Shown here one piece after another: positions 7,909 to 17,792 of a stretch of 64,000 bases of DNA (its first letter is position 1; each line of letters opens with the position of its first letter). Under the pieces are notes generated by a model. The model made no database searches. It was not told the origin of the DNA and saw only the letters and a list, made by a program, of their open reading frames with translations. Source of the stretch: Leptospira bouyouniensis. GTDB lineage: Bacteria > Spirochaetota > Leptospiria > Leptospirales > Leptospiraceae. The DNA lies in contig NZ_RQFT01000008.1 in assembly GCF_004769525.1 (NCBI RefSeq), forward strand, positions 289,380-353,379. The letters are read 5' to 3'. The translations under genes were made by a program, and so were the position numbers.

Positions 7909-9120
7909 ATGAAACGAATTTTAGTTTTAGGTAGCAATTTTGCGGGTGTAACGGCTGCCATTTCTGTGAAAAGAAAACTCGGGAACGAAGTAGAAGTCAT
8001 CGTTATATCACCAACATCAAATTTTTTATATGTCCCTTCCCTGATTTGGGTTCCATTTGGAGTTCGAAAAGTAAAGGATATTACATTTGCCGTACAGCCA
8101 ATGTTACATGCTAAAGGAGTCAAATTCATTCAGGACCGGGCAACAAAAGTAATTCCTGATCGAAATATTGTAATAACCGCATCAAATGGTGAAATAAGTT
8201 ATGATTATCTAGTCGTTGCAACAGGTGCTTCGCTTAACTTTGATATATTGCCAAATTTAAATCCAAAAGACAATATGATACAATGTATAGTCACACCCGA
8301 ATTGGCTGAAAAATCAGCGATTGCTTTTGAAGAAATTGTAAAAAACCCCGGTCCAGTTGTTGTCGCAGCAACCCAAGGGGCAAGTTGTATGGGTGCAGCC
8401 TATGAATATTTATTTAACTTGGATAAATATCTAAGGAAAAGAGGTGTCCGTGATCAAGTGGAGATCACTTGGGTAACACCCGAACCATTTTTAGGACATT
8501 TTGGTATCGGTGGAATTTGGGGTGGGCAAAAAATGTTAGAAATTTTTATGAAACTTTACGGCATCAAATGGTTTACAAATGCTACGATTAAAAAAATAGA
8601 AAAAGAAAAAATAACGTTAGGTGATAATACTGAAATTTCTTACAAAATGTCCATGATGATCCCACCTTTTTTAGGTGCAGATGTAATGAAAAATTCTCCT
8701 GAACTTGTGGATGAAAAAGGTTTTGTAGTTACAAATGACGGATATCAACATATAAAATTTAAAAATGTTTATGCTGCTGGTCTTGCAGTGGAAGTGATAA
8801 CTCCTTTTCCAAAATGTGCTGCACCATTTGGAGTACCAAAAACAGGATTTCCTTCCGATGTTATGGGTAAAATTGTCGCAGAAAATATTAAAAACGATAT
8901 CAAAGGAAATGGAAAATTCAAAACGATGCCATTTGGTAAAATCCCAGGTATTTGCATCATGGATGCAGGGGAAAAAGAAGTTTGGATCCTGACTAACCAT
9001 TTATTCAAACCGAGACAATTTGAAATCATGATTCCAAATCTATTCTATAATTTTGGTAAAATAATTTTAGAGAAGTACATGTTGTGGAAAAATAAAAAGG
9101 GACTTGTTCAACTTCCTTAA
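7909..9120 (+). CDS. sulfide:quinone oxidoreductase-like FAD protein
   Basis: A 403-residue flavoprotein of the two-dinucleotide-fold superfamily. The N-terminal FAD motif is ILVLGSNFAGVTAA, DYLVVATGASL is the ATG motif near residue 105, and NVYAAGLAVEV is the second FAD contact near residue 286. Candidate redox Cys are in QCIVTP, GASCMGAAYEY (near 160) and FPKCAAPFGVPKTGFPSDVMG (near 305). The last element is characteristic of SQR-like proteins. The C-terminal part has amphipathic, Lys-rich stretches suited to membrane association. The family moves electrons from sulfide to quinone at the inner face of the membrane. GGAG lies about ten bases before the ATG, and a palindrome overlaps it. The DISM kinase gene begins 75 bases after the stop on the same strand. 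Confidence 0.85.
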   Translation: MKRILVLGSNFAGVTAAISVKRKLGNEVEVIVISPTSNFLYVPSLIWVPFGVRKVKDITFAVQPMLHAKGVKFIQDRATKVIPDRNIVITASNGEISYDYLVVATGASLNFDILPNLNPKDNMIQCIVTPELAEKSAIAFEEIVKNPGPVVVAATQGASCMGAAYEYLFNLDKYLRKRGVRDQVEITWVTPEPFLGHFGIGGIWGGQKMLEIFMKLYGIKWFTNATIKKIEKEKITLGDNTEISYKMSMMIPPFLGADVMKNSPELVDEKGFVVTNDGYQHIKFKNVYAAGLAVEVITPFPKCAAPFGVPKTGFPSDVMGKIVAENIKNDIKGNGKFKTMPFGKIPGICIMDAGEKEVWILTNHLFKPRQFEIMIPNLFYNFGKIILEKYMLWKNKKGLVQLP

Positions 9121-9165
9121 GGATAGAAGAAATATTCCTTTGTTTATAGAGTAACAATTCCAAAA

Positions 9166-9193
9166 ATGGTCTAGAGAATTTTTCCTAGACCAT
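9166..9193 (+). other. hairpin directly before the start codon of the DISM kinase
   Basis: ATGGTCTAG and CTAGACCAT pair perfectly over nine bases around a 10-base loop. The 3' arm ends one base before the ATG at 9195, exactly where a Shine-Dalgarno sequence should be. There is no T-run after it, so it is a poor terminator; it may instead control access to the start codon. Confidence 0.6.
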
Positions 9194-9194
9194 C

Positions 9195-11243
9195 ATGTAT
9201 TTGAAAATTTGGATTTTGTTTCTGTGTTTTTTTTCTTTATCTCACTGTAAATACAATGGAGAATCTAATTTAAATCCAATTGTCAAAAATGGAATGATTG
9301 ATTTGTCAAACATTCATTTCGATAACCAAACTTCCATTCCACTTTCTGGTGATTGGGAATTCCACTGGAACACATTTGTCACACCAGTTTCAATTCAAAG
9401 TCCAATCCAATCTACAGTATTAACCAACACTCTGGCTCCAGAAAATGAAAAAGAATATTTGGGTATCGGTAAACGATGGAAAGATATTCATTTTGGAAAG
9501 GGTTATGCAACTTATCAAGTCAAATTGATTTTACCAGAAACTTCAAATAAAAATATATTCGCAGTTAGGTTTTTCCAAACTGGTGGCGCAGCTATGCGAG
9601 TCTTTGTAAATGGCAAAGAATCTTTAACACTTGGGAAAGTCGGAATCGATAAAACATCTATGGAACCTACAAGGAGTTCAGGCATTCTGATAATACCGAA
9701 TCCAACTAACGTTGTAAATCTTATGGTCCATATATCGAATTTTCATCACGATGATGGTTCATTTTGGTATGCTCCAAAATTTGGCCTATATAAAAATATA
9801 CAAAATAATTTTATCAAAGAATTAGCACTAGATACTTTATTATCAGGTGCTTTATTCTTTATGGCATTTTATCATTTTGTTTTATTCTTTTTCAGACGTA
9901 CTAAAAAATTAATTTTATTTTTCGGTTTATTTAGTATCACGACAGCTCTTCACTCACTTTCATTAAATGGTGATGTTTTATATTATTTGATTCCATCTAT
10001 CTCTTATAGAATTGCTTTTTCACTTTCTCTCATTTTTTATCTCGCGATGCCATTTTATCTATATTTTTTATCGGAATTGTTTCCATCTCAGTTTTCTAAA
10101 CCTATTCTAAGGGTATTTTCAACGATTTGTTTCCTTTTATATTTATTTGTTATTTTAGGACCTACTGAATTGGGTTCACAAACAACATTCATTGGACTTG
10201 TTTTTTCAATTTTGGGTTTGGTTTATTCTGCGATTTGTTTGTTCAGAAGTGCTTTAAAAAAGGAAGCTCTATCTATTATTTTATTTCTCATTCAAGTATT
10301 TTTACTTTTTAGTGCGATTAATGATACGTTGTATTTATATGGCATCTTTCAATATGCTTTGATTTTAAAATATTCATATCTATCAACAGTTTTATTTCAA
10401 TCATTACTCCTTGCTTCCTTTTTTACAAAAACTTTTATCAAAAATGAAACTCTTAAAAATGAACTCTCTGCCTTAAACGAATCACTCGAACAAACCGTAA
10501 TTCTGCGAACAAAAGATTACAAAGAGGCCAAACAAAATGCTGAAGAAGCAAATAAATGGAAAGATAAATTCATATCACTCGTTGCCCACGACCTCAGATC
10601 ACCATTGAGTACCGTCTATTCAGCATTAATGTTAACTAATGATGCAGATACAACTGAAGAAGATAAAAAACACATTTTTAAGCAAGTTTATACTATTTTG
10701 GAAAATGCAATGTCAACCGTTGAACATTTGCTAAACCTTAATCGTTTTCAAATTGATAAAGGTCAAATTCGTTTAAATCTATCAAATAATTTCATCAACG
10801 AACGATTAACACAAGTAATAGAGTCTTTTACTTTTGATTTACAAAAAAAATCTTTGGTAATCGAGAATTCGATTCCAGACACAGCTCAAGTCTATGCTGA
10901 TTCTTCAATCCTACTTGAAATTCTTCGTAACTTAGTAGCAAACGCGATAAAGTTTAGCCACCCACAAGGTAAAATTCAATTCAGCTTTTCAGAAACTACA
11001 GACACATCTATAATCGCTATCAAAGACCGAGGGACAGGAATTTCCACTGAACAACAAAAACTATTGTTCAATGAACCAATGAGTTTACCAGGAACTATGG
11101 GTGAAAAAGGTTTTGGTATCGGTCTTAAGTTATGTTTTGAATTGATGAGATTACATAATGGAAATATACAAGTAGAATCGGAATCTGATCAAGGTAGTTC
11201 ATTTCTCTTAGAGTTTCCAAGAAAAAAATCCAACCAAGATTAA
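9195..11243 (+). CDS. 7TMR-DISM sensor histidine kinase (HisKA type)
   Basis: A 682-residue membrane kinase. Residues 1-19 form a lipoprotein-like signal (FFSLSHC). About 40-200 is a periplasmic jelly-roll domain with the element IPLSGDWEFHW typical of DISM receptors. About 205-415 holds seven membrane helices. A coiled coil follows (LNESLEQTVILRTKDYKEA), then the phosphoacceptor H-box LVAHDLRSPLS near 464, the N-box ILRNLVANAIKFS, the G1 box DRGTGI and the G2 box GFGIGL. All catalytic motifs are intact. There is no cognate response regulator next to it, so its partner is elsewhere. It follows the SQR-like gene by 74 bases and has no visible Shine-Dalgarno sequence because a hairpin occupies that position. 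Confidence 0.92.
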   Translation: MYLKIWILFLCFFSLSHCKYNGESNLNPIVKNGMIDLSNIHFDNQTSIPLSGDWEFHWNTFVTPVSIQSPIQSTVLTNTLAPENEKEYLGIGKRWKDIHFGKGYATYQVKLILPETSNKNIFAVRFFQTGGAAMRVFVNGKESLTLGKVGIDKTSMEPTRSSGILIIPNPTNVVNLMVHISNFHHDDGSFWYAPKFGLYKNIQNNFIKELALDTLLSGALFFMAFYHFVLFFFRRTKKLILFFGLFSITTALHSLSLNGDVLYYLIPSISYRIAFSLSLIFYLAMPFYLYFLSELFPSQFSKPILRVFSTICFLLYLFVILGPTELGSQTTFIGLVFSILGLVYSAICLFRSALKKEALSIILFLIQVFLLFSAINDTLYLYGIFQYALILKYSYLSTVLFQSLLLASFFTKTFIKNETLKNELSALNESLEQTVILRTKDYKEAKQNAEEANKWKDKFISLVAHDLRSPLSTVYSALMLTNDADTTEEDKKHIFKQVYTILENAMSTVEHLLNLNRFQIDKGQIRLNLSNNFINERLTQVIESFTFDLQKKSLVIENSIPDTAQVYADSSILLEILRNLVANAIKFSHPQGKIQFSFSETTDTSIIAIKDRGTGISTEQQKLLFNEPMSLPGTMGEKGFGIGLKLCFELMRLHNGNIQVESESDQGSSFLLEFPRKKSNQD

Positions 11244-11414
11244 ATCACGCAATTATCCCATTTGATCAATTCATTGATCAGTAAATTTCGCTACGTACAT
11301 ATCCGATTATTGAAAAGTGAACATAATAAACATTTAGATAGTGATTGTTTGGTTATGAAATATATTGAACTATTTACTGAGAATCTAAAACTTGAAAGAA
11401 AAGGGAGCTGCTGA

Positions 11415-14400
11415 ATGAAGAAAGTTGCTGTTGCATTAGTTTCCTTATTTTTATTTTCCTGCTCATTCCCAACAATATCTAGAAGTCCGTTGGACTATTT
11501 TGCGTTTCTTCGAATTTTTACAGGACCACAATTTACAGGGCATTCTATTGGAGGTGCGGTTTCTGGTTTATTACCGAATACTTCAGTAACGTTAATAAAT
11601 TCTGGGGAATCAATTACAATATCCTCAGATGGAAATTTTACATTTCCAACTAAATTAAGCACAGGTCAAAGTTATAATGTTACCTTTTCAACAAATGGAG
11701 TGGGATTGTCTTGTTCTATTGCGAATGCTCAAGGAATCGTACAAAATGTTTCAATAACAAATGTTAGCGTTACGTGTGGAACTGGACCCGGATTTTATGA
11801 AATAGGTGTAAATGTTTCAGGACTTAGCGGCATGATCTCCGTCCAAAACAATGGAATCGAAACATTAAACATTAACTCCAATGGTTTGGTAAAGTTTACT
11901 ACGATACAACCTTCTGGAACAAATTATGCTATTACAATTACTTCGCAACCTATTGGTCTAGTTTGTTCTTTTGACAATCCATCACTTGCATTTGGCACTG
12001 TAGTAGCAACCAATGTAACTGTTTTTATCACGTGTGTATCTGGTTATATCGTCGCAGGAAATTTATTTTCAACCACTGGGACAGATCTTGGATCCAATCT
12101 AATCAACAGAAAAACCTATATCAGAACATTTGCTGGATCCTTCCCAACTAACAATGGTGGTGCTGGTGTTAGTTCAGGTCCAGCAGTTGCAAGCGCAATG
12201 CCAACTTCAGCAAGGTTTAACAATCCAAGTATGTTGGCTACAGATACAAATTTTATATATGTTGCTGATACAACAAATGAAGTCATTAGGAAAATTGACA
12301 AATCAACTGGTATCACAACTATTCTTGCAGGAGGGAATACTGGTGGCGGAACGGTATGTCCGGGTGTTATTACTACTAATTGTTTGGATGGCGTAGGTAG
12401 TGCTGCACAATTCAATGGACTCGTTGGTCTCACAACGAATGGTAACAATTTATTTGTATTAGAATTAAACGGAAATCGAATTCGAGTTGTCAACTTAGCA
12501 ACAGCAACTGTTTCCACATTTGCCGGTTCTGGAAGTGTTGGCTCGACGGATAATACATCAGGTATTCTTGCATCATTTAACAACCCTACTTGGATTTCCT
12601 TACATAATGGAATGTTCTACATAGTAGACAGAGGCAATTGCACAATCAGAACCTTAAACCCAACTACTTCAGCAGTGTCTACTCTTGCTGGTAGCGCAGG
12701 TTTATGTAATTTTGCAAATAGCCCGATCGGAACAAATGCTCGGTTTGTTTCACCACTTGCGATTGTTGGAATAGGAAGTTATCTTTATGTGACTGATATA
12801 GGTCCGGGTGGTGGTTATAAAATTAGAAGGATCTCCTTAACTGGTACAAATGCTGTTGATACAATTGCAGGAGATGGTGTGCAAGCTTCAACAGATGGTT
12901 TTGGAACTAATGCCCAATTTAATGACCCTCACGGCATTACAACTGACGGAACAAATTTGTTCATATCGGAATGGTCTGGACATCGCATTCGTCATCTCAA
13001 TCTTACGAACAATCAGGTGATCACACTTGTAGGTGGTATATCTGGTTATTCTGATAACACCAGTGGGAATGGTTTATTGAACTTCCCAGGTTATGTAACT
13101 ACAGATGGAACAAAAGTTTACATAGCTGATCGAGGGAACCATGCCATCCGATTTTTAGAACCTTCTGAAATCTTAAAATACAACTTTGATGGGAATCCGG
13201 ATGATTCCATTGGAACTAATCATGGAATTCTTAATGGATCGCCTATATTAACAACAGATGAAAATGGATTGTCTAATGGAGCCTATGAGTTTAATGGTTC
13301 AACCGATTACATAACCTCCTCTGGACTTTTAACACAAAATATTGATAATATCACTTTTTCTGCATGGGTTCATTCTTCTGTGAACAATTCCAATCAATTC
13401 ATTATGTACAATGGATTAGGTGGAGCAAATGGTTATGGAATACGTATTAATGCAACAGGAAGTTTACAAATTTCATTAGGTGCAGTAATGGATAGTCCTT
13501 CTACAACGATGAAATTACCACTAAATAGATGGACACATATTGCAGTGAGAAGGTTATCAAATAACTGGCAAATTTTTATCAATGGTATATCAGATGGTAT
13601 TGTTTTTTCAACAAATCCGATTCAACCTTTGGCAACTAGCACCTTCAAAGTGGGAGATGCAGGGAATGGATATTTCTTCAAAGGAAAAATTTCGAATGTG
13701 CAATTTTTTAACGGCGCCCTAGATGACGATTCCATCCAAAAATTGGCGATCCAAGTACCTTCCGGATTGATTTCATATTTTCCATTCAATGGAAATGGTA
13801 AAGATTATGGAAATTTTTCTAACAATCTTACAAATTATGGTGCCGCGATTACAAATGATAGAAACGGCTTCCCAAATTCAGCTTATTATTTTAATGGAAC
13901 GAACTACCTGCAAAAAACTAACCCAAATGGTTTGCCCATTGGTGGGAGTAGTCGTACTATCTGTGCTTGGTTCAATACATCGAATAACATTGGCCAATAT
14001 ATCATAAGTTTTGGAACTCCAATTATATCAACTGGAAACGGGTTGGTTATAGTTCCACCTGTTATTGGTATGTTTGGTTGGAATGACGATGCAAACATAT
14101 CACATGAGGATTTTAGAAACCAATGGATTCATTTATGTGGTGTTTATGATGGAGCAACTCAATTTGTTCACTTATACGAAAACGGAACACTCCGGCACTC
14201 AGAATTAAAAGCTTCATGGTCAACAGGAGTTAGTACTAATTTAGACATTGGTCGTCTTATCACGGCTACTGGATACTTTTCTGGTGATATTGATGATGTT
14301 AGGATATATGACAGGCCACTAACCGTTTCGGAAATACGTGCACTTTCGGGTCCATATCCAACACAAGTAAGTACTTGGAACCAAACAGTGACTAGCAGTA

Positions 14401-15119
14401 GTTTAAAATTTTTTCTATTACCTGAGAGTGCTGTATTTGGAGCAGGTGGTTGCAATGGCGGAGTCAATTGTGTTGGGGTTTGGAATGATCGTAGTGGAAA
14501 TAATTTTCACGTAAGCCAAGTTAGTGCAGCATCTCAACCAAGCTACAGTTTAACCGGTATTAACGGGAAACCTGGAATTCGATTTTTTGGAATCGCTTCA
14601 ACTTATCTATCAACAGCATGTGTTCCAGAATTATTAAGTACAAATAATACCATCTTTGCTGTGTTTAATGATCTCGGTATGTCAGGTAGTGATGGAATTT
14701 TTCATAATGGTGCAAAACTTTTGTATTTACCAGATAATGGACCAGATAATAATCTTAGTTTATTTGATCTCCAACTCAACAATGCAAAAGTTATTTCTTC
14801 TCTCGCATATAATACCACGGGAGAAAATGTTCTCATGTCTCTAGATTATAATGGAACAACAGGGAATATTTATAAATTTGGTGCAACTGTCAGTTCAATT
14901 CCCATATCGGGTTCATCTTATAACTGTGCAATATATGACCTAAGTATTGGCAGATACACCTGGAATTCTGGAATTTACCCAAATAACGGTGATTATTTGG
15001 ATGGAAATATTGGAGATTTCATTTATTTTGACCAACTACTTTCTCAAAGTGATAGAGAACTTGTTGAATGTTATTTATCTAACAAATACAATTTGAAGGT
15101 TGGACATGTTTGTCCGTAA
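11415..15119 (+). CDS. large lipoprotein with NHL repeats and LamG-like domains
   Basis: A 1234-residue surface or periplasmic protein. The lipoprotein signal is MKKVAVALVSLFLFSC. Two related beta-rich units (about 40-120 and 130-205) each end with a Cys-containing strand (VSVTCG, VFITCVSG). About 255-580 holds six NHL repeats (YVADTTNEVIRKID, FVLELNGNRIRVVN, YIVDRGNCTIRTLN and others), each closing with T.AG, which should form a six-bladed propeller. About 592-785 and 790-985 are two LamG/concanavalin-like domains (SYFPFNGNGKD, YEFNGSTDYI, YYFNGTNYL), and about 1010-1234 is a third lectin-like domain (VWNDRSGNNFHVSQ). This looks like a binding protein for carbohydrate or matrix. The start is supported by AAGGGAG eight bases before the ATG. 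Confidence 0.88.
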   Translation: MKKVAVALVSLFLFSCSFPTISRSPLDYFAFLRIFTGPQFTGHSIGGAVSGLLPNTSVTLINSGESITISSDGNFTFPTKLSTGQSYNVTFSTNGVGLSCSIANAQGIVQNVSITNVSVTCGTGPGFYEIGVNVSGLSGMISVQNNGIETLNINSNGLVKFTTIQPSGTNYAITITSQPIGLVCSFDNPSLAFGTVVATNVTVFITCVSGYIVAGNLFSTTGTDLGSNLINRKTYIRTFAGSFPTNNGGAGVSSGPAVASAMPTSARFNNPSMLATDTNFIYVADTTNEVIRKIDKSTGITTILAGGNTGGGTVCPGVITTNCLDGVGSAAQFNGLVGLTTNGNNLFVLELNGNRIRVVNLATATVSTFAGSGSVGSTDNTSGILASFNNPTWISLHNGMFYIVDRGNCTIRTLNPTTSAVSTLAGSAGLCNFANSPIGTNARFVSPLAIVGIGSYLYVTDIGPGGGYKIRRISLTGTNAVDTIAGDGVQASTDGFGTNAQFNDPHGITTDGTNLFISEWSGHRIRHLNLTNNQVITLVGGISGYSDNTSGNGLLNFPGYVTTDGTKVYIADRGNHAIRFLEPSEILKYNFDGNPDDSIGTNHGILNGSPILTTDENGLSNGAYEFNGSTDYITSSGLLTQNIDNITFSAWVHSSVNNSNQFIMYNGLGGANGYGIRINATGSLQISLGAVMDSPSTTMKLPLNRWTHIAVRRLSNNWQIFINGISDGIVFSTNPIQPLATSTFKVGDAGNGYFFKGKISNVQFFNGALDDDSIQKLAIQVPSGLISYFPFNGNGKDYGNFSNNLTNYGAAITNDRNGFPNSAYYFNGTNYLQKTNPNGLPIGGSSRTICAWFNTSNNIGQYIISFGTPIISTGNGLVIVPPVIGMFGWNDDANISHEDFRNQWIHLCGVYDGATQFVHLYENGTLRHSELKASWSTGVSTNLDIGRLITATGYFSGDIDDVRIYDRPLTVSEIRALSGPYPTQVSTWNQTVTSSSLKFFLLPESAVFGAGGCNGGVNCVGVWNDRSGNNFHVSQVSAASQPSYSLTGINGKPGIRFFGIASTYLSTACVPELLSTNNTIFAVFNDLGMSGSDGIFHNGAKLLYLPDNGPDNNLSLFDLQLNNAKVISSLAYNTTGENVLMSLDYNGTTGNIYKFGATVSSIPISGSSYNCAIYDLSIGRYTWNSGIYPNNGDYLDGNIGDFIYFDQLLSQSDRELVECYLSNKYNLKVGHVCP

Positions 15120-15226
15120 GCCAAAAATCCAATAAATTAATGCATTTATTTTTAAGAATCTCGTGATTTGAATGTTGCTAGATTTGTAGAAGGCTAAGGT
15201 AACTTGGAAATTTGTGAAAACAAAAA

Positions 15227-15276
15227 GAACAAACTACATTAGTATTTCTTATCAAAATACCTTTGTCAGTTTGTTC
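15227..15276 (-). terminator. nested hairpin terminator of the RRM gene
   Basis: GAACAAACT and AGTTTGTTC pair over nine bases and enclose a second stem GTATTT/AAATAC. On the minus strand the stem is followed by TTTTTGTTTTC. It lies between convergent genes ending at 15119 and 15299. Confidence 0.7.
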
Positions 15277-15298
15277 AATCAATGCTAATTCAGAATCT

Positions 15299-15562
15299 TT
15301 AATTCCAATTATTAGTTTTTGGTTTTGCAATATTCACTTTCATTTCACGGTTTAATATATTTTTTCCGTTTAAATCGCTAATTGCTTTATCCGCTTCATT
15401 GCGGTCTTTCATTTCGATAAAACCAAAACCTTTTGACCCGCCAGTATACTGGTCAGTGATGATTTTAGCAGAAGAAACTGCACCATGAACTGAAAAAAGT
15501 TCGTTTAATTTAGTTTCCGTCATTTCGTATGATAGGTTTCCTACATAGATGTTTGTTGACAT
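15299..15562 (-). CDS. single-RRM RNA-binding protein
   Basis: An 87-residue protein made of one RNA recognition motif. RNP2 is IYVGNL at residues 5-10 and RNP1 is KGFGFIEM at about 44-51, with the typical ADKAISDLNGK helix before the last strand. The short tail KPKTNNWN replaces the Gly-rich tail of cold-shock Rbp proteins. The family binds single-stranded RNA and is common in cyanobacteria and spirochaetes, often induced by cold. AAGGA six bases before the ATG supports the start. It is monocistronic with its own terminator. Confidence 0.92.
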   Translation of the reverse strand: MSTNIYVGNLSYEMTETKLNELFSVHGAVSSAKIITDQYTGGSKGFGFIEMKDRNEADKAISDLNGKNILNREMKVNIAKPKTNNWN

Positions 15563-15887
15563 GTGATGTCCTTATTAGTTTAATTTGACTCTGAAATTTA
15601 ATGGATTAAAAACGACTTTCCGGTAAGGAATTTAGGTAAAAACAACAACGAAAATGCAGGGGAAAACTAATAAAAGAAATCAGAATGCAAGAAAGTGAGG
15701 ACTACTAGTGGTTAAAAAAACGATAATATTTTGAATCTATTGCCAATATATATATGGCATGAATTTATAGCAAACGATTTAATACTATTTTTCATTTAAC
15801 GTATGTTTTTTGAACCTTTACCTTTTCATAAATGATACCAAAAAACTAAGATTCTTAATTTTAATGGATTAAAAAAATGCATTTATT
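15563..15887. other. intergenic region upstream of the RRM gene
   Basis: About 325 AT-rich bases between the RRM gene start and the end of the DISM kinase gene. It must hold the RRM promoter and a leader. I see no convincing open frame, RNA gene or repeat. Confidence 0.5.
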
Positions 15888-17792
15888 CTAAGGATTTAAA
15901 CTGCGTTCAACCGGAAAACGAATCTTTAATTCAAAATATACTTCTGAAATACTTATGTCAAAAGTTCCATTCAATTGTTCCAACCTTTGTTGGATGCTTT
16001 TTAATTCAATTTCACCTGGCGATGGAATATTTGGTTTTCTGAACATATTTTTTTGATTAATGGTAAAAAAACCGTTCACGTAATCAAATAACCAAACAGA
16101 TTCACCCAAACCATACTTTATATCATTTGTACAAACTTCATATAACATATAAAATATATTTAAAAAATAACTTTGATTTTTTCCGATAATCTTTGTTTGA
16201 TTAAAGTATTCTATTACTTTTTCAGAAGTTGAAAATTCAAACTCTCTTCCTACATCAGAATACCTCCTTAACAAAGTTAAATGTAATCCGGTGATAAAAT
16301 TTTCAAAAATTAAATTCATATCTTCAATGTAAAGAAGTTGGTTTCTAAGAGATTGGATGATAGAATTAACTTTCTGGTAGATGTATTCCAAATTCAAGAA
16401 GTCACTCGAAGTATCAATAGGTTTGGGCATATTTCTTTCCAAATATACCTTCAAATCTGTTAAATTAGCACCAAGTTGATCATGCACCATCAATTGCATT
16501 TCAGTTCTTTGTTTGGACAAAGCTAAGATAGATTCTTCATGAAGTAACATTTCAATGTTGGCTCTCGATTCAATTACAAATGCAAAATATTTACTTAAAG
16601 ATACAGTTTGAAAAATAACGTATAATAAATATCCTATAATTAGATATAAACCTCCTTGGATTCCATAATAGTTGAGTGAAATTGCCAAAAAACAAAACAC
16701 AGCAAGCGATACTAATGCAATTGCCATAAAGTATAATCCCTGTGCTTCTTTTTTATGTTTGATTAATAAGAATAGGGAAAAAAATAAAAACAAAATAAGG
16801 CATACAACGAGATAAATAAAGTTCAGATAATGTTGGATAGTGGAAGGAGTAAGTGGAGTAAATAATGCAATCAAAGCACCCATATAAAAAGTATAACGAA
16901 TCATTTTATATTGATTCGATCTAAACATTTCTTTCAAAAACAAAACAGAAAACAAAAACGTTATTACATTTATATAATGCAATAATATGGACTGCAGATT
17001 GAAACTGAATATTGGGAAAAAATATTCATATAATTTTGAATTTAAAAAAGGAATGCGAACTAAAAATGTCAAACAGACAATCGCAAAATAGAGAAATGCT
17101 TTTTGTTTACGGTTGTGCAAATAAAAAAACATATGATAGAGGGCAGAACCAAAGATAAGTCCAAAAACAAATATTTCTACCATCAAACTTTTACTTTTAA
17201 ATAAACTCATTTTTGAAGGTGAAGATATTATAAATTCACTTCTCGGACCACCATGATAAAAATCTTTATTCGCAATTTGAAGCACAATATCTAATTCTTG
17301 TTTGTTAGTTTTGATATCTATTGTTGAGTTTGTTCTATCTGGCCGTACTTTCTCTATAGAAGCTGAGACAACTCCCTTTTCTTGCATCAACTCTCCATTG
17401 ATAAATAATTTGGATGCGGTATATAGGTGAGAAAAATAAAGGACCAAATGGATTGGCCTTTCACTAATTTGTATTTTTATTTTTTTATGATAGGTTGCAA
17501 AACCTTGCGCTGGGAATTCATTTTTAGATGTGGTTAAATTTGTCCATGGTCGAAAATCAACCAGGGGAACCTTACTAATACTTTTATGAGTTTGTAATGC
17601 AACTGGATCTAACAATTCTTTCCAATAAAATTTCCAGCCATATGAGATGTTGATAGGTTCCGAGTTTTCCCAATCTATTTGCGATAAATCTACATAAAAC
17701 TGGTTTTGTTCAAGCTGGTTTAAACTTTTGTAACAGTTTAATTGAAAAAGTATATAGAAAATTACTAAAACAACATTAGAAATAAATTTCAT
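15888..17792 (-). CDS. 7TMR-DISM sensor kinase, HisKA_3 type with atypical ATP-binding boxes
   Basis: A 634-residue protein. It has a lipoprotein-like signal ending FQLNC, a periplasmic DISM domain at about 35-195 (INISYGWKFYW), then seven membrane helices at about 200-405. The cytoplasmic part has the HisKA_3 phosphoacceptor VHDQLGANLTDLKVYLE near residue 437, like NarX/DesK kinases. YEVCTNDIKYG is the N-box. A clear GxGL motif is missing; GEIELKSIQQRLEQLNG takes the place of the usual GNGLxNIxxRV, so the ATP lid is degenerate. It may be a weak kinase or mainly a phosphatase. Its ATG overlaps the stop of the NarL-type regulator by one base (17792), implying translational coupling. Confidence 0.87.
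   Translation of the reverse strand: MKFISNVVLVIFYILFQLNCYKSLNQLEQNQFYVDLSQIDWENSEPINISYGWKFYWKELLDPVALQTHKSISKVPLVDFRPWTNLTTSKNEFPAQGFATYHKKIKIQISERPIHLVLYFSHLYTASKLFINGELMQEKGVVSASIEKVRPDRTNSTIDIKTNKQELDIVLQIANKDFYHGGPRSEFIISSPSKMSLFKSKSLMVEIFVFGLIFGSALYHMFFYLHNRKQKAFLYFAIVCLTFLVRIPFLNSKLYEYFFPIFSFNLQSILLHYINVITFLFSVLFLKEMFRSNQYKMIRYTFYMGALIALFTPLTPSTIQHYLNFIYLVVCLILFLFFSLFLLIKHKKEAQGLYFMAIALVSLAVFCFLAISLNYYGIQGGLYLIIGYLLYVIFQTVSLSKYFAFVIESRANIEMLLHEESILALSKQRTEMQLMVHDQLGANLTDLKVYLERNMPKPIDTSSDFLNLEYIYQKVNSIIQSLRNQLLYIEDMNLIFENFITGLHLTLLRRYSDVGREFEFSTSEKVIEYFNQTKIIGKNQSYFLNIFYMLYEVCTNDIKYGLGESVWLFDYVNGFFTINQKNMFRKPNIPSPGEIELKSIQQRLEQLNGTFDISISEVYFELKIRFPVERSLNP

Noticed and set aside
12116..12583. 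Long minus-strand open frame opposite the NHL lipoprotein
   Set aside because: It is antisense to a well-supported gene with NHL repeats and has low-complexity, Pro/Val-rich content without a ribosome-binding site.
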